A program made the position numbers and the translations under genes. The notes beneath the pieces were generated by a model, which had not been told where the DNA came from, made no database searches, and worked only from the letters and a program-made list of their open reading frames with translations. Shown piece by piece: positions 9,626 to 20,200 of a DNA stretch of 64,000 bases (position 1 is its first letter; every line of letters starts with the position of its first letter). Origin of the DNA: Pseudomonadota bacterium (GTDB lineage: Bacteria; Desulfobacterota; Syntrophobacteria; Syntrophobacterales; Syntrophobacteraceae); NCBI GenBank assembly GCA_023442755.1, contig JAEZXS010000300.1, positions 1 through 64,000 on the forward strand, written 5' to 3'.

Positions 9626-9657
9626 TTGAATCTGTACACATTAATGTACAATATAGT
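9626..9657 (+). promoter_or_regulatory. Promoter/operator of the Phd-VapC pair
   Basis: Two TGTACA half-sites (9633-9638 and 9645-9650) separated by six bases lie 41 bp before the antitoxin ATG. They overlap a probable promoter: -35 TTGAAT (9626-9631) with -10 TACAAT (9647-9652) or TATAGT (9652-9657). Phd/YefM antitoxins repress their own operon by binding such palindromes, so this is the likely autoregulatory site. Confidence 0.5.
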
Positions 9658-9690
9658 TTAAAGATCTCATTTGAAAATGAGGTGAAGGAT

Positions 9691-9918
9691 ATGCAGGAAA
9701 CCAATGTTGTCGAATTGAGAAAGCACATCAAGCACTATATTGATGTTGTCGAAAGTGGTGAGGTAGTTCGCGTTTACCGTAACGGCAAGCCAATTGCGGA
9801 GATTGTCCCGATTCCAAAGGGGGAACTGTCGTGGAAAAGGGCAGTGCCGCGGCTGACTATCAGGGGACTATCATTGAGTCACGAAGTCATGAAAGACCGG
9901 GCGGAATCCGATTCATGA
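9691..9918 (+). CDS. Phd/YefM-type antitoxin
   Basis: 75 residues. The N-terminal block MQETNVVELRKHIKHYIDVVESGEVVRVYRNGKPIAEIVP is the DNA-binding Phd/YefM fold, followed by a short C-terminal tail (LSWKRAVPRLTIRGLSLSHEVM) that would occlude the toxin. ATG 9691 is preferred over the longer open frame from 9619 because it follows AGGTGAAGG and starts at the family's N-terminus. The stop overlaps the toxin start by four bases (ATGA), the normal layout for such pairs. Confidence 0.85.
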   Translation: MQETNVVELRKHIKHYIDVVESGEVVRVYRNGKPIAEIVPIPKGELSWKRAVPRLTIRGLSLSHEVMKDRAESDS

Positions 9919-10328
9919 AAGCCTTTTTCGATACATCCGCTTTCGTCAAAAGGTACATTGAAGAAAAGGGAAGCGAAAGGGTAGTGGAGATCTGCGGGGA
10001 GGCGGAGCATCTGACATTGAGCATCATCTGCCTTCCGGAGATGATCGCAACCCTCAACCGGTTGGTTCGTGAAAGGAAGCTTTCAGCCGAACACTATCGA
10101 ACGGTCAAGACTCTCATTCTGGATGATTTCGAGGATGTCGAGATTTGCGAAATTACTCCAGAGGTAATCAGGCAAACGATTGGATGTCTCGAGAGTAGTC
10201 AGCTCCGGGCCATGGATGCTCTGCATCTAGGCTGCGCCCTAGCCGTCAGTCCAGACCTTTTCGTCTCATCCGACCGACGGCAGGTGGAGGCTGCCCGGAT
10301 GCTGGGATTGAAGGTTGAAGAGGTTTGA
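9915..10328 (+). CDS. VapC-type PIN-domain toxin
   Basis: 137 residues with PIN acidic residues in the expected order: D6 in MKAFFDTSAFVKRY, Glu in LSIICLPEMIATLNRL, the second Asp in RAMDALHLGCAL, and the final Asp in LFVSSDRRQVEAARMLGL. VapC toxins are Mg-dependent RNases that cut tRNA or rRNA. Coupling to the upstream Phd-type antitoxin supports the call. It ends one base before the stop of the opposite-strand DUF3427 helicase remnant, so the module sits directly beside a probable defence gene. Confidence 0.88.
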   Translation: MKAFFDTSAFVKRYIEEKGSERVVEICGEAEHLTLSIICLPEMIATLNRLVRERKLSAEHYRTVKTLILDDFEDVEICEITPEVIRQTIGCLESSQLRAMDALHLGCALAVSPDLFVSSDRRQVEAARMLGLKVEEV

Positions 10329-10329
10329 A

Positions 10330-13300
10330 TCACCCACCCCGCCGGTTTTCCTCAAACATGACCGCTGGCATCGAGTAGCGCAAGCGCCATACGATCCTGA
10401 TCGGACACTCGCTCTCATAACTGACAAGTTCCGCCGGCCCCAAGAAAATGAAGGGGACCGTAATCCCATGCCTTTTCTTCACATCGCGGGCAAAAATGAG
10501 GACTTGGTACCCCCGTTCAAGATGGCGGATCAGGTTTTGCCCTGTCTCACTTTCCTGGTTGGTATTTGACTGCGATTCCCAGTGCAGTAGCTGCCTACTT
10601 ATGGGATAATCCACATACATTGTGCTTGGTGAGAACTCATGCTCGGTTTTCTGATACGTGATCAGCAGTGCGTACGCCTTCAGATGTTTGAAGTGGAGAA
10701 TCCCAACTCCTTTCTGGCCATAGGAATCAAGGGTAGCTCCGTTCAGAATTGCATTGATATCCGTACTCCCATAATTAGCATGCAATTCGAATGGAAAGAG
10801 AGACTGCAGTTCAGGGAGAATCCCTCCAATCCTTGTTTCAGCCCTTGCCCATTCGAGGATTTCCTCAATATCTTGAAGAATTGATGGATTACGGGCCAGT
10901 CGTTCAAACGATTCCTGGATACTAGCTATACCCAAGAGATGACCGGGTTTTGCCCATAACCGGTAATGTACGGATAAGGCAGATTCGGCTGCTTCTCCTA
11001 AAGCGCCGGGAACATCGTTTGCCCTAAGATTTCGAATCACTCGTTGCAAACGATTTACCTCTTCTGGGCCTGAAGTCTGGGCTATGCGGATAAGGGCCGG
11101 TTTCAGTCGTTCAAGGTCTGAATCGTTTGGCAGTGATCCAATCCGGGCTTTCGCCTTCCAACCGGACCAAGTCTCTTTTGCCAGCAGCACCTCGGGTTCG
11201 TAGTCATGTGGCGAACAAAGTTCCCAAAGTTCAGAGGCAGCTTCGCTTCATTCTCAAAGGTCTGAATCCGCTCAGGAACCTGCACTGAGAGATTGCGCAA
11301 ATTCTCTCTGATGTTTTTGAGTATATAACTGCGCGCGATGCGATCTAGTTGTACAGAACAACCGGCTGGCAAATGTGGGAATTCAAGTTCTACTTCACGG
11401 TCGATTGCATAACGAGTCTTTGGAAGCAACGATTTCAGCTTTAAGTCGATGCGATATCGGCGATGTGCCTGGCCCACAAAGTCAAGCACAGTGAGACAAT
11501 CTTTGCCGGGTGCATGCCGCAATCCTCTGCCAAGTTGCTGAAGAAACACGGTGAGGCTCTCTGTGGGGCGAAGGAAAAGGACTGTGTTCACCTCCGGAAC
11601 ATCCAGACCCTCATTGAGGACGTCACGAGTAAACAAGAAGGTGAGTTTGCCGTCCTTTAAGTCCCGTAGTAAGGACTGCCTTCTTTGATCATCCGTTTCG
11701 CCCGTAAGGACACCGGACGGGATACCACGGTCGTTGAACATCCTGGCCATATACTGCGCATGTTTGACCGTCACACAAAAACCAATGCCTTTTACCAGTG
11801 ACAAGTCGGGTTCGTAACGGAGCAGAGCATCGTATATAGCGGCGAGTCGCTGTTTCGCAAGGATATGCGTCCCGGTGTAAACTTTCTCCAATTCACCGAT
11901 ATCGTACTTTCCACTACTCCAGAACTTGTCAGCATCCAGGGAGACCGGGTCAGCCACACCAAAGTACTGAAAAGGGCAAAGCAGTTTTTCTTCGAGCGCC
12001 TCAGGGAGGCGGATCTCTGCCGCAAATCGGTTTCCGAAATCGGACGCAACACTCTGCCCATCCATCCGTTCAGGAGTTGCCGTGAGGCCGAGAAGAATCT
12101 CAGGGCTAAAACTTTCGAAGATTGGTCGGTAGCTTGCGGCAGTGCCGTGGTGCGCCTCATCAATGACCACGTAATCATAAAATTTCCCACCAACCTGTTT
12201 CCATAGACATCGGGTAGTCAGCATGGTTACTGAACAGAAAAGGTGCTCCAGGCGCTGGGCATGGTGTGGGCCGACGAGCAATTCTCCGAAATCTGCTATT
12301 CGCAAAACGTTTCTGAATGTCGCTAAAGCCTGTTCCAGTATTTCTCGACGATGGGCAATAAACAGCAGGCGGGCCTGTCGACCCTGTTGCTCAAAAAATC
12401 TCTTAAAATCGAAAGCCGCGATGAGTGTCTTCCCCGTCCCGGTAGCAGCAATGACGAGATTGCGCCAACTGTGGTGGATGTTTCGCTCTGCATCTAAAGC
12501 ATCGAGAATTCGGTCTTGGAAAGGGAATGGCTGCAAATCAAAAAATGCAATGGAAGTTCGTTCTTGTCTGTTACGCGCATGGCTTATTGCATTTCGGAAC
12601 GCGTCAGGCTCGTTGGGATCAAATAAAACGAACTCCCGATTATTCCAATAGGTTTCAAACTCTGCAGAAAATTTGTCTAGAATATGCGGCATATCCTGAG
12701 CGGTGACTTTGAGGTTCCACTCAAGACCGCTTGTCATAGCCACAGAGGACATGTTCGCAGACCCGATATAAGCAGTAGAAAAGCCAGACTTACGGCGGAA
12801 ATGATATGCCTTCGCGTGCAGTCGAGTTCTGTCTGTGTCATAGGAGACTTTAACCGTAACGTTCGGCGAACGTGCTAGCCATTCCACAGCAGGCGAATCG
12901 GACGCCCCCATGTATGATGTAGTAATTAACCTCACAGGTACATCTCGCGCCCGAAGTTCGTCAAACGCAGGTATTAAGAGGCGCAACCCGGACCATTTTA
13001 TGAAAGAAACCAGTATATCCACAGAGTCGGCGGAGAACATTTCAGCCTGCAGTTCATGCACCAACTGAGGCTCACTGGGGGAACCTGTAAAAAGGCTGCT
13101 TTCTACTATCGGAGTTTCAGGCCGCCTTAGGCCAGCCTGGACAAGGTGAGGGGGCGTAATCTCCAGCAGACGAGGTTTGGACGTCAGAAGCAGGCTATGT
13201 TTATCGAAATTCGTTTTTTTCTCAGTCTGGGAAAGTACGGAAATCAATTTATTGCATAAAGCGAATCTGGAGTTTGGATCCATCTCCTGGCGCAGGGCAT

Positions 13301-13478
13301 GCTTGATCAACTTGCCAAGGAATGCAGTGCAGCGGGAAGGCTGTTCTTCGGGGTCGAGTTTCCCCAGGACACTCCTCAGTTCCGGGTAGCGAGCGAGAGC
13401 CTCGCGTGTGCCCTCATCGATTAGAGTATCGTAAATCCCGAAAGGGAGAGGGTGGTCCTTACCTGAAGACTGAGTCAT
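10330..13478 (-). pseudogene. PLD nuclease-DEAD/DEAH helicase-DUF3427 protein, frameshifted
   Basis: Reading on the minus strand: an N-terminal region, a phospholipase D-like nuclease domain with HAK in RTRLHAKAYHFRRKSG and GSANMS, an SF2 helicase with Walker A ATGTGKT, DEAH in VVIDEAHHGTAAS and the motif VI block QQLGRGLRHAPGKD, then DUF3427. After LPLNFGNFVRH the frame shifts: near 11207 the codon series CAC ATG ACT ACG should read CAC TAT GAC TAC, giving HYDYEPEVLLAKETWSGWKAKARIG, which continues in another frame to 10330. One missing base explains it, so this is either a recent pseudogene or an assembly error. Its first 20 bases overlap the end of the Nudix gene. Confidence 0.85.
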
Positions 13479-13887
13479 TAGTTTTCCTTGAGCGACCCTG
13501 GATTTCTCTCTGGCAGTTCTCGATTAATGCCCAATCAGCATCAGCCCAATCGAGGTTTGGCAGTTCATCCGGATGAAGCCAATAGCAAGCCGCATGCTCA
13601 TGGAGGGTGATCTGCCCTTTCGAAATCCGACAAAAGAAAGGGTACAAGGTTACCTCCATCGCTGCATAACGATAGGTGATCGAGGGAAGTTGGTGGCCAA
13701 CGGTCACCTCTATTCCGAGTTCCTCCAGGAGTTCGCGCTTCAAGCATTCGTCAGGGCGTTCAGTCTCGCGGAGCTTGCCTCCAGGAAATTCCCATTTCAG
13801 AGGCAAACTCATTGAGGCACTTCGCTGAGCGGCGAAAAGTTTACCATCCTTTTCGATTATCCCACAAGCCACCTGTAAATGTTTCAT
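13459..13887 (-). CDS. Nudix hydrolase, MutT-like (d)NTP pyrophosphohydrolase
   Basis: 142 residues. The Nudix box is complete: GGKLRETERPDECLKRELLEELGI fits GX5EX7REUXEEXGU, followed by the SYRYAAMEVTLYPFFC strand and a WLHPDELPNLDWADAD C-terminus of the CTP/8-oxo-dGTP pyrophosphohydrolase subgroup. ATG 13887 is preferred over a TTG six bases upstream. It is upstream of, and overlaps by 20 bases, the PLD-helicase-DUF3427 gene, so the two form one transcript. Nucleotide pyrophosphohydrolases beside helicase-nuclease genes are a plausible defence pairing; that role is inferred from context. Confidence 0.85.
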   Translation of the reverse strand: MKHLQVACGIIEKDGKLFAAQRSASMSLPLKWEFPGGKLRETERPDECLKRELLEELGIEVTVGHQLPSITYRYAAMEVTLYPFFCRISKGQITLHEHAACYWLHPDELPNLDWADADWALIENCQREIQGRSRKTNDSVFR

Positions 13888-14215
13888 AAGCAAATCTCTA
13901 ATCTATCCAGACAAGTTGATCGCAACAGCAACTCCAGCTCAATATGAGACATATTCATAAAAGACCAGCTGGCGTACTTCTAAAAATCAAATGATAAATG
14001 TGGAAGAGGCTTTCAGTCCCGCTGAGGCGCTCGGAGAACCCATGACTAAAGTTCTTTCCTCTCACTCACTCCCGCGTTCCGCGTGCTTTGAGAGGGGACA
14101 ACCTCATGAGCCTTTTCCAGTGTGCTCGGCTTTCATAATCGCGGCTGCAAGCCGCTCCCACAAGTTACGGGAAATGATCTCAAAACCCTTGGTTCTTTTG
14201 AATTGCTGGCTGAGG
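13888..14215. repeat. Gene-free gap with a palindromic GC-rich repeat
   Basis: No convincing coding sequence. An open frame from 13991 to 14320 has no family features and runs across the repeat. At 14139-14164 there is a copy of the recurrent palindrome CGCGGCTGCAAGCCGCTCCC followed by ACAAG. The same module occurs at 17174-17200, 30339-30362 and 34959-34984. The remainder is AT-richer and unassigned. Confidence 0.6.
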
Positions 14216-15682
14216 TCACCTCACCATCTGCCCCAGTTTTTCGATTCCGCCTTCTATTTCCTTGTTCCAGATTCCGCAGCAGGTCAGGCGGATGAAATTC
14301 TTATACTTCTCGAAAGTTGAACAGATCAGGCCGGGCATGATGCCTATGCCCTGGGCCCGGGCGCGGAAGAACAGGTCCCGGGAGTCCGTGTTTTCGGGCA
14401 GTTCCACCCAGAGCGCAAGGCCGCCCGCCGGGCGCGTCACCTTGGTTTCCGGCGGGAAATAGCGGCTTATGGCAAGCTGCATGGTGTGCATATGTGTTTC
14501 GATCGCGGCCCTGAGTCGTTTCAGGTGCCGTTCGTACCTGCCGGTGCGCAGGAATTCGGCGACGGCCACCTGCGGCGGGCTCGCGCTGCAGACACTGGTG
14601 TCCACCTTGATGCCCTGGGCCCGTTCGAAATATTTCCCCGGAATCAGCCAACCGATGCGGTAGCCCGGCGCTATGGTTTTGGAATAGGAGGAGCACAGCA
14701 TCACGGTACCCTTCCTGTCATATTTCATGCAGACCTGGGGCCGGTTCGGTCCGAAATGGATGTCGCCGGAGACATCGTCTTCGATGAGCGGGATGGATTT
14801 AGCCGCCAGAAGATCCACTATCTCTTTCTTCGCTTCGTCGGGGACGACGCTGCCGTCGGGGTTGCTGAAATTGAGATTGAATATGCAGGCCTTCACGTCG
14901 TACTGGTTTATCGCATCCGCCAGGTCCCGCGGAGCTATGCCGCCTTCCGGCCTCGAAGGGATTTCGATTACCCGAAGCCCCAGGGTGTCGAGCAGGTGGA
15001 GGAAGCAGTAGTAGGCAGGAGACTGGATCACCACCAGGTCTCCCGGCCGGGTGATGCACCGGACGGCAATGGAGATCGCTTCCATCGCCCCCGTGGTGAT
15101 AATGATGTCGTCGGACTGCACGGACACCCCCGCGTCCATGCACCGGAAGGCGATCTGTTTCCGCAGTTCCGCATTGCCCCTGACCGTCTCGTACCCGATC
15201 GCTCGTCCGGCATCCTCCCTGAGCGCAGAAGCCATTATGCGCCCAAGGTCCTTACCCGGCAGCAGCGACGGGTCCGGGCACGCCACCGCGAATGGCAAAA
15301 TGTCCGTACGCCCGAGCAGGTCCCTCACCGTGCCTATCAGTTCGCTGCGGTTCAGCGCCCGGGGTTCTATCGGGGTTTTGACAGGGGAAGCAGGCGGAGG
15401 AGGAAGCTTTCGGAAACCGGAGCACACAAAAAAACCCGATTTCGGGCGCGATTCCACCACGCCCTGGCTTTCGAGTTCCATGTAGGCCTGCAAAACCGTC
15501 GTGACGCTCACCCGCATTTTCGCGCTCATCTGCCGCAGGGAAGGTATCCTGTCGCCCGGCTTCAATGTTCCGGACTCTATGAGTTCCAGGATGTTCCTGC
15601 CGACCTGGGTGTACCTGTACGAAAAATTATCCGCCCCGCGTCCGAACATTTCAGCTCTCCGGTCCATAACTGTTATGCCCAT
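14216..15682 (-). CDS. MocR-type transcriptional regulator (GntR HTH + aminotransferase)
   Basis: 488 residues: a GntR winged helix (~22-90; IPSLRQMSAKMRVSVTTVLQAYMELESQGVVESRPKSGFFV) joined by a proline-rich linker to a class I aminotransferase-like domain (~120-485). The PLP-binding lysine is in CSSYSKTIAPGYRIGW near residue 335, and the pyridine-binding Asp in IPLIEDDVSGDI. MocR proteins sense PLP or amino compounds and activate or repress nearby genes; many retain little enzymatic activity. The divergent DUF2917 gene starts 137 bp away and is a plausible target. There are no vitamin B6 genes here, so the ligand is unknown. Confidence 0.88.
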   Translation of the reverse strand: MGITVMDRRAEMFGRGADNFSYRYTQVGRNILELIESGTLKPGDRIPSLRQMSAKMRVSVTTVLQAYMELESQGVVESRPKSGFFVCSGFRKLPPPPASPVKTPIEPRALNRSELIGTVRDLLGRTDILPFAVACPDPSLLPGKDLGRIMASALREDAGRAIGYETVRGNAELRKQIAFRCMDAGVSVQSDDIIITTGAMEAISIAVRCITRPGDLVVIQSPAYYCFLHLLDTLGLRVIEIPSRPEGGIAPRDLADAINQYDVKACIFNLNFSNPDGSVVPDEAKKEIVDLLAAKSIPLIEDDVSGDIHFGPNRPQVCMKYDRKGTVMLCSSYSKTIAPGYRIGWLIPGKYFERAQGIKVDTSVCSASPPQVAVAEFLRTGRYERHLKRLRAAIETHMHTMQLAISRYFPPETKVTRPAGGLALWVELPENTDSRDLFFRARAQGIGIMPGLICSTFEKYKNFIRLTCCGIWNKEIEGGIEKLGQMVR

Positions 15683-15818
15683 CTTTTATCACAACTGCAT
15701 CTGTACTCGTAACAGATTTTCTGGTCTAGTGCGGTACTATGCACACGCGCATTCCCGGAAGGGACCGGCGGCGCGCTTTCGGTTGCATCGGTTGCGGTTC
15801 GACGAGCAGAGCAGGAGC

Positions 15819-16184
15819 ATGGGTATGGCAAATCGACAGGCATTCAAATCAGACGGGCTGGAAAACCGGAATCCCGGCCTTTTCGCCAGGATGTTCCGGG
15901 GCTGCATGGCGGGCACGCGGAAAAAATCTGCCAAGAGGGCCTCCGTGCTGGTACGGGTGGCAAGGCCCGAGAATGTGATGATTCACGAAGGCGAACTCTG
16001 CCTCATCGATCTGTCGGGCCGCTGCACGATAACCTGCACGGAGGGGACGGCATGGGTGACATGCCCGGGCCGTTTCTGCGACTATATACTGCACGCGGGC
16101 GAAAGCCTGAGCCTGAAAGGCGAGGGGGAAGCAATCGTATCGGGAGGCGCGGACAAGCTGACTGTCCGGATAAGCCGGAGTTGA
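15819..16184 (+). CDS. DUF2917-like small protein
   Basis: 121 residues. The C-terminal ~75 residues (LIDLSGRCTITCTEGTAWVTCPGRFCDYILHAGESLSLKGEGEAIVSGG) form a cupin-like beta-repeat matching DUF2917. The N-terminus is basic with no signal peptide. The frame is open from 15501, but ATG 15819 follows an AGCAGGAGC site and begins close to the conserved part. It is divergent from the MocR gene and could be controlled by it. Function is unknown. Confidence 0.65.
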   Translation: MGMANRQAFKSDGLENRNPGLFARMFRGCMAGTRKKSAKRASVLVRVARPENVMIHEGELCLIDLSGRCTITCTEGTAWVTCPGRFCDYILHAGESLSLKGEGEAIVSGGADKLTVRISRS

Positions 16185-16195
16185 CCGGCTCCCTT

Positions 16196-16990
16196 TTACA
16201 CGATGCACCGGACCACGCCTCCATCGACCCGCAGCGCGGCGCCGTTGGTCGCCGCGGCCAGCGGACTGCAGACATAGACTATCATCGCCGCCACTTCCAG
16301 GGGGCTCGCAAAGCGTTTCAACAGGGAAGAAGGGCGAACCGAGTTGAAGAATTCTTTTTCCACCTCATCCGCATCGACTGCACGGGTCTTCGCCAGATCT
16401 TCCACGAACTTTGCCACCCCTTCGGAACGGGTCGGCCCCGGCAGGATGGAGTTGACCGTCACGCCCGTTCCCGCGGTCATCTCCGCCAGGCCCCGCGCCA
16501 GGGCGATCTGGGCCGTTTTTGTCACCCCGTAATGGATCATCTCCACCGGGATGTTCAAACCCGATTCGCTCGATATAAAGACGATCCTGCCCCAGTTCGC
16601 TTCGAGCATTTTCGGGAGATAATGCCTGCTCAGCCTGGCTCCGCTAAGTACATTGATTTCGAAAAAACGCATCCAGTCCCGGTCGTCTATTTCGGTGAAA
16701 GCCTTCGGTTCGTAGATTCCGAGGCTGTTCACCAGGATGTCCGCTTCAGGAACGGCTCCGATCACCCGATCGGCGCCCTCTCGTGTGCCGAGGTCCGCCG
16801 CCACACCCATGATCCGGGCCCCTGCCCGCTCCTGCCGCAGGAGTGCAACGGCGTCGTCGACGCGGTCCTGCGAGCGTCCGTTCACCACAACCGAGGCGCC
16901 CTCCCGGGCGAAAAGGGTGGCCGCCGCAAAGCCGATCCCCCCGGTCGAGCCGGTCACCAACACTGTCTTGCCTTCCAGTAATAGTTCCAT
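16196..16990 (-). CDS. Short-chain dehydrogenase/reductase (SDR)
   Basis: 264 residues of the classical SDR fold. The N-terminal dinucleotide motif is TGSTGGIG near residue 14, followed by the NGRS strand pointing to NADP(H), an N-S-L-G in place of NNAG (VNSLGIYEP), the catalytic Ser in FISSESG, and YGVTK for the YxxxK pair. The C-terminal half has a long insertion (FVEDLAKTRAVDADEVEKEFF) typical of lipid or cyclic-alcohol SDRs, as in the YkvO/3-oxoacyl-reductase-like group. The substrate cannot be told from sequence. It stands alone, convergent with the DUF2917 gene. Confidence 0.85.
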   Translation of the reverse strand: MELLLEGKTVLVTGSTGGIGFAAATLFAREGASVVVNGRSQDRVDDAVALLRQERAGARIMGVAADLGTREGADRVIGAVPEADILVNSLGIYEPKAFTEIDDRDWMRFFEINVLSGARLSRHYLPKMLEANWGRIVFISSESGLNIPVEMIHYGVTKTAQIALARGLAEMTAGTGVTVNSILPGPTRSEGVAKFVEDLAKTRAVDADEVEKEFFNSVRPSSLLKRFASPLEVAAMIVYVCSPLAAATNGAALRVDGGVVRCIV

Positions 16991-17068
16991 GTCTCAGCCC
17001 CCGTTAAGAGTTATTGTTCGTTCGAAGCCCCATTCTTCAGCCGTTCCTTGTCCAGGTGCGTCTATAGC

Positions 17069-17200
17069 CGTCAACTTTGCATCTATGGGAAATTTCAACT
17101 CTTTCTCCGTTTTTCTTCGCGTCTTCGCGGCTTCGCGTGGGAGAAGATCAATGCGCATCTTCGAAGACAAAGCATCGCGGCTGCAAGCCGCTCCCACAAG
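17069..17200. repeat. Partial MITE-like/palindromic repeat cluster
   Basis: CGTCAACTTT at 17069-17078 matches the ends of the units at 28681-28993 and 34908-35171, but no opposite end was found before the trehalose gene. Inside lie a TTCGCGTCTTCGCGGCTTCG module and at 17174-17200 the palindrome CGCGGCTGCAAGCCGCTCCC with ACAAG. This is a truncated copy of the composite repeats seen elsewhere in the window. Confidence 0.55.
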
Positions 17201-17256
17201 ACATAAAAACAAAAACCTTATTCCTTATGATTCGCTCTTCTTCGCGGCTGATCTCC

Positions 17257-20200
17257 TTAATCCGATGAATTGCCCCCACCGTATGCACCCGGTGCGCCGG
17301 CGCTTTCCACCAGGTACCGGATACCCCTTGCCGGAATGCATACCCAGTCGGGCCGATTCCTGAGTTCGTATCCGAGTTCATCGACAGCCTTGTCGAGAAG
17401 AAAGCAGGAAAGGAGGATTTCCAGGTCGTCCCGGTTTTCGGGAATAAGGCGGCTGCCGTTCATCGTATCGAGATAGGACCGCAGGAAGACTGCGGCCATG
17501 GTCCTGTGCCACAGTTCGGCCCAGGGTTCGAGCACCGGGATGTCTTTGTGCCGCACCTCCGAACTGGTGAACAAAGCGCGGTATGCCGCATAGTGGAACG
17601 AGCGGATCATGCCGGCAACATCCATGAGGGGGGAAAGCTTGATTCGCCGCTCGCCTGCCGGGCGGTTCGGGTCCCCCTCGAAGTCGATTATGACGAAATC
17701 CTTCCCCGTATACAGGACATGGCCCAGGTGATAGTTTCCATGCACGCGGATTCGCTTTGCCGAAAATTTCCGGGTCATAATCCTGCGGTAGATCGAAAGA
17801 ATGCGATCTCCGAGGGTCAGGACGCCTGTCGTGTCCGGCGCCATGCCCCTGGGGAACTGCGCGATCTTTGCCGACAGCGATTCGAAGACCCTCTTCTGGT
17901 GACTCTGTATGGCCTGGAGTACCGAACGCTGGTAGAGGGTCGAGAAGTCCTCGGGGGCCATCTCCGGGTCTTTAGCGCCGGCAAGCGCCAGGTGCATCTG
18001 GGCCGTTCGCACACCCAGGAGCGCAATAACCTCTTCGGATACTCCCGCCGGCAGGTCCGCAGAGATGATGGGAATATCGCCGGATGCCAGGTCCAGAAGC
18101 GAGACCGTGTTTTGCGGGACCTCGACATGATCGGTTCTTCCCAGGACCGCCACATAAAAGCGGCTGAGTCCGGACAGGAAGTATCCGAGAGCACTTCCCT
18201 GGTGGTGCACGTACCTCTGGAGTATCCCCACCGTAAAAGATTCCCCTGACGAGAGCTGCAGTTCGATTCCGCCGGCAAATGCCGGGACGTGCCTGAAATT
18301 GACCTTTTCGGTCAGGAACCGGTTGAGTTCGAGGTCCGGATTGGTTCCCCTGTCGGGGTGGCGGTACAGCTTGAGAAAATAGTCTTTTCCGAACAGCACG
18401 GATGCATTCGTTTCCGTCCGGATGCCGCTCGGCCTGACGGGTTCGTTTCTTTTCAGGTGTTCCGGGTTCAGCCCGGTCCCGGTGAAGGCCGAAAGACGGG
18501 CCGAATTCAGTTTCTGGCTCTTCCTGCCGGCGATCAGGCGCAGGATTTCGCCGGCAAACCAGTTGCCGTACATGCTGTCGAAGAGCACGCCGTCACGCCC
18601 GCCAACTGTAATCCTGGCAATGACGGCGGAAGGAAATTTCTTCCAGAGCCGGGCCGCCTCGACGCCCTCGGCAAAACCGATCGGGATAATGTAGAACTCC
18701 GGAAGACCTTCGGAGAACTCCACGTTCATGAGGACGATTCTTGCCTCACGGGCGCCGTTCGAGAAGGGAACCGTTTCCGGTATCCGGATCTGATACTTCC
18801 GATGCATTCGCCCGTTGAACCACCGGCATCCGGAAACGTAACGCGGCAGGATTTTGTTCTCGAGCGTCTCCAGGTGTTTTCCCCTGAAAACATCCTTCCA
18901 GTCGGAATCGACTTCCAGGACTTCGCCGGCTTCCTGCCCCGGATGTGCTTCCGCCCTGCCCAACAGAAGCGCGAAAATCCCGTAGGGCGAAAAAGTGAGC
19001 ACGTAAGGATCCTGTTCGATCCTGTGGAACCTGTTCCGGCTCATAAATTCTTCCGGGACCAGCCCGGCATACCCGGACAGCTCAAGCGTGCTCATCTGGG
19101 GAAGCCGGGAGAGATTGACGGCTATCAGGATCTTTTCATTTTCGTACTCGCGGATGAAGGCAAAAATCTTGTTGTTGCTCGTGGGGACGATCTTCAGGCT
19201 TCCCCTGCCGAATGCCTTGTGCCGTTTTCTGAGGGCGATGACTCGGCGGGTAAACCACAAAAAGGATGCGGCGCTTTTTTCCTCGGTTTCCACGTTAAGC
19301 GTCTGATAGTGGTAGCCGTAATCGATAACTGTCGGCAGGTAGAGCTGCTGCGGGTCGGCCCGCGAAAAGCCGGCGTTTCTGTCCGGGCTCCACTGCATCG
19401 GGGTCCGGACCCCGTCCCTGTCCCCGAGGTGGTAGTTGTCGCCCATGCCCAGTTCGTTTCCGTAGTAGATGACCGGCGTTCCCGGAAGCGAGACCAGTAG
19501 TGCGAACAGAAGCTTCATCTTGCGGTGGTCGTTGTCCAGCATGGGAGCAAGCCGGCGCCGGATCCCCAGGTTTATCCTCGCCTCCGGGTCCCGCGCATAG
19601 ATACGGTACATATAGTCTCGTTCCTGGTCCGTGACCATTTCCAGGGTGAGCTCGTCGTGGTTGCGCAAAAAGAGGGCCCACTGGCAGTTGTCCGGTATGG
19701 GAGGAGTCTGGTTCAGTATGTCTATGAGCGGGAAGTTGTCCTCCGTCTCGAGCGCCATGAACATACGGGGCATGAGTGGAAAGTGGAAAGCCATGTTGCA
19801 CATGTCGCCGCTGCCGAAGTAGGCTGCCGCGTCCTCCGGCCACTGGTTCGCTTCGGCAAGCAGCACGCGGTCCTCGAAGTTCGCATCGACGTGGGCCCTC
19901 AGCTTTCTGAGGAAAGCATACGTTTCGGGCAGGTTCTCGCAGTTGGTTCCTTCGCGCTCAAAGAGATAGGGCACGGCATCCAACCGCATGCCGTCCACCC
20001 CTTCACGCATCCAGAAATCGATACTCTGCAATATCGCTTTCTGCACGGCGGGATTGTCGTAATTTAAATCCGGCTGGTGCGAATAGAACCTGTGCCAGTA
20101 GTACGCCCCGGCAACGGGGTCCCAAGTCCAGTTGGAGGTCTCGAAATCCTTGAAAATGATCCTCGCATCCGCGTATTTCTGCGGGTCGTCCGACCAGACG

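Noticed and set aside
13991..14320. 109-codon plus-strand frame
   Set aside because: Runs through a palindromic repeat and into the MocR gene; not protein-like.
14486..15712. 408-codon plus-strand frame
   Set aside because: Antisense shadow of the MocR gene.
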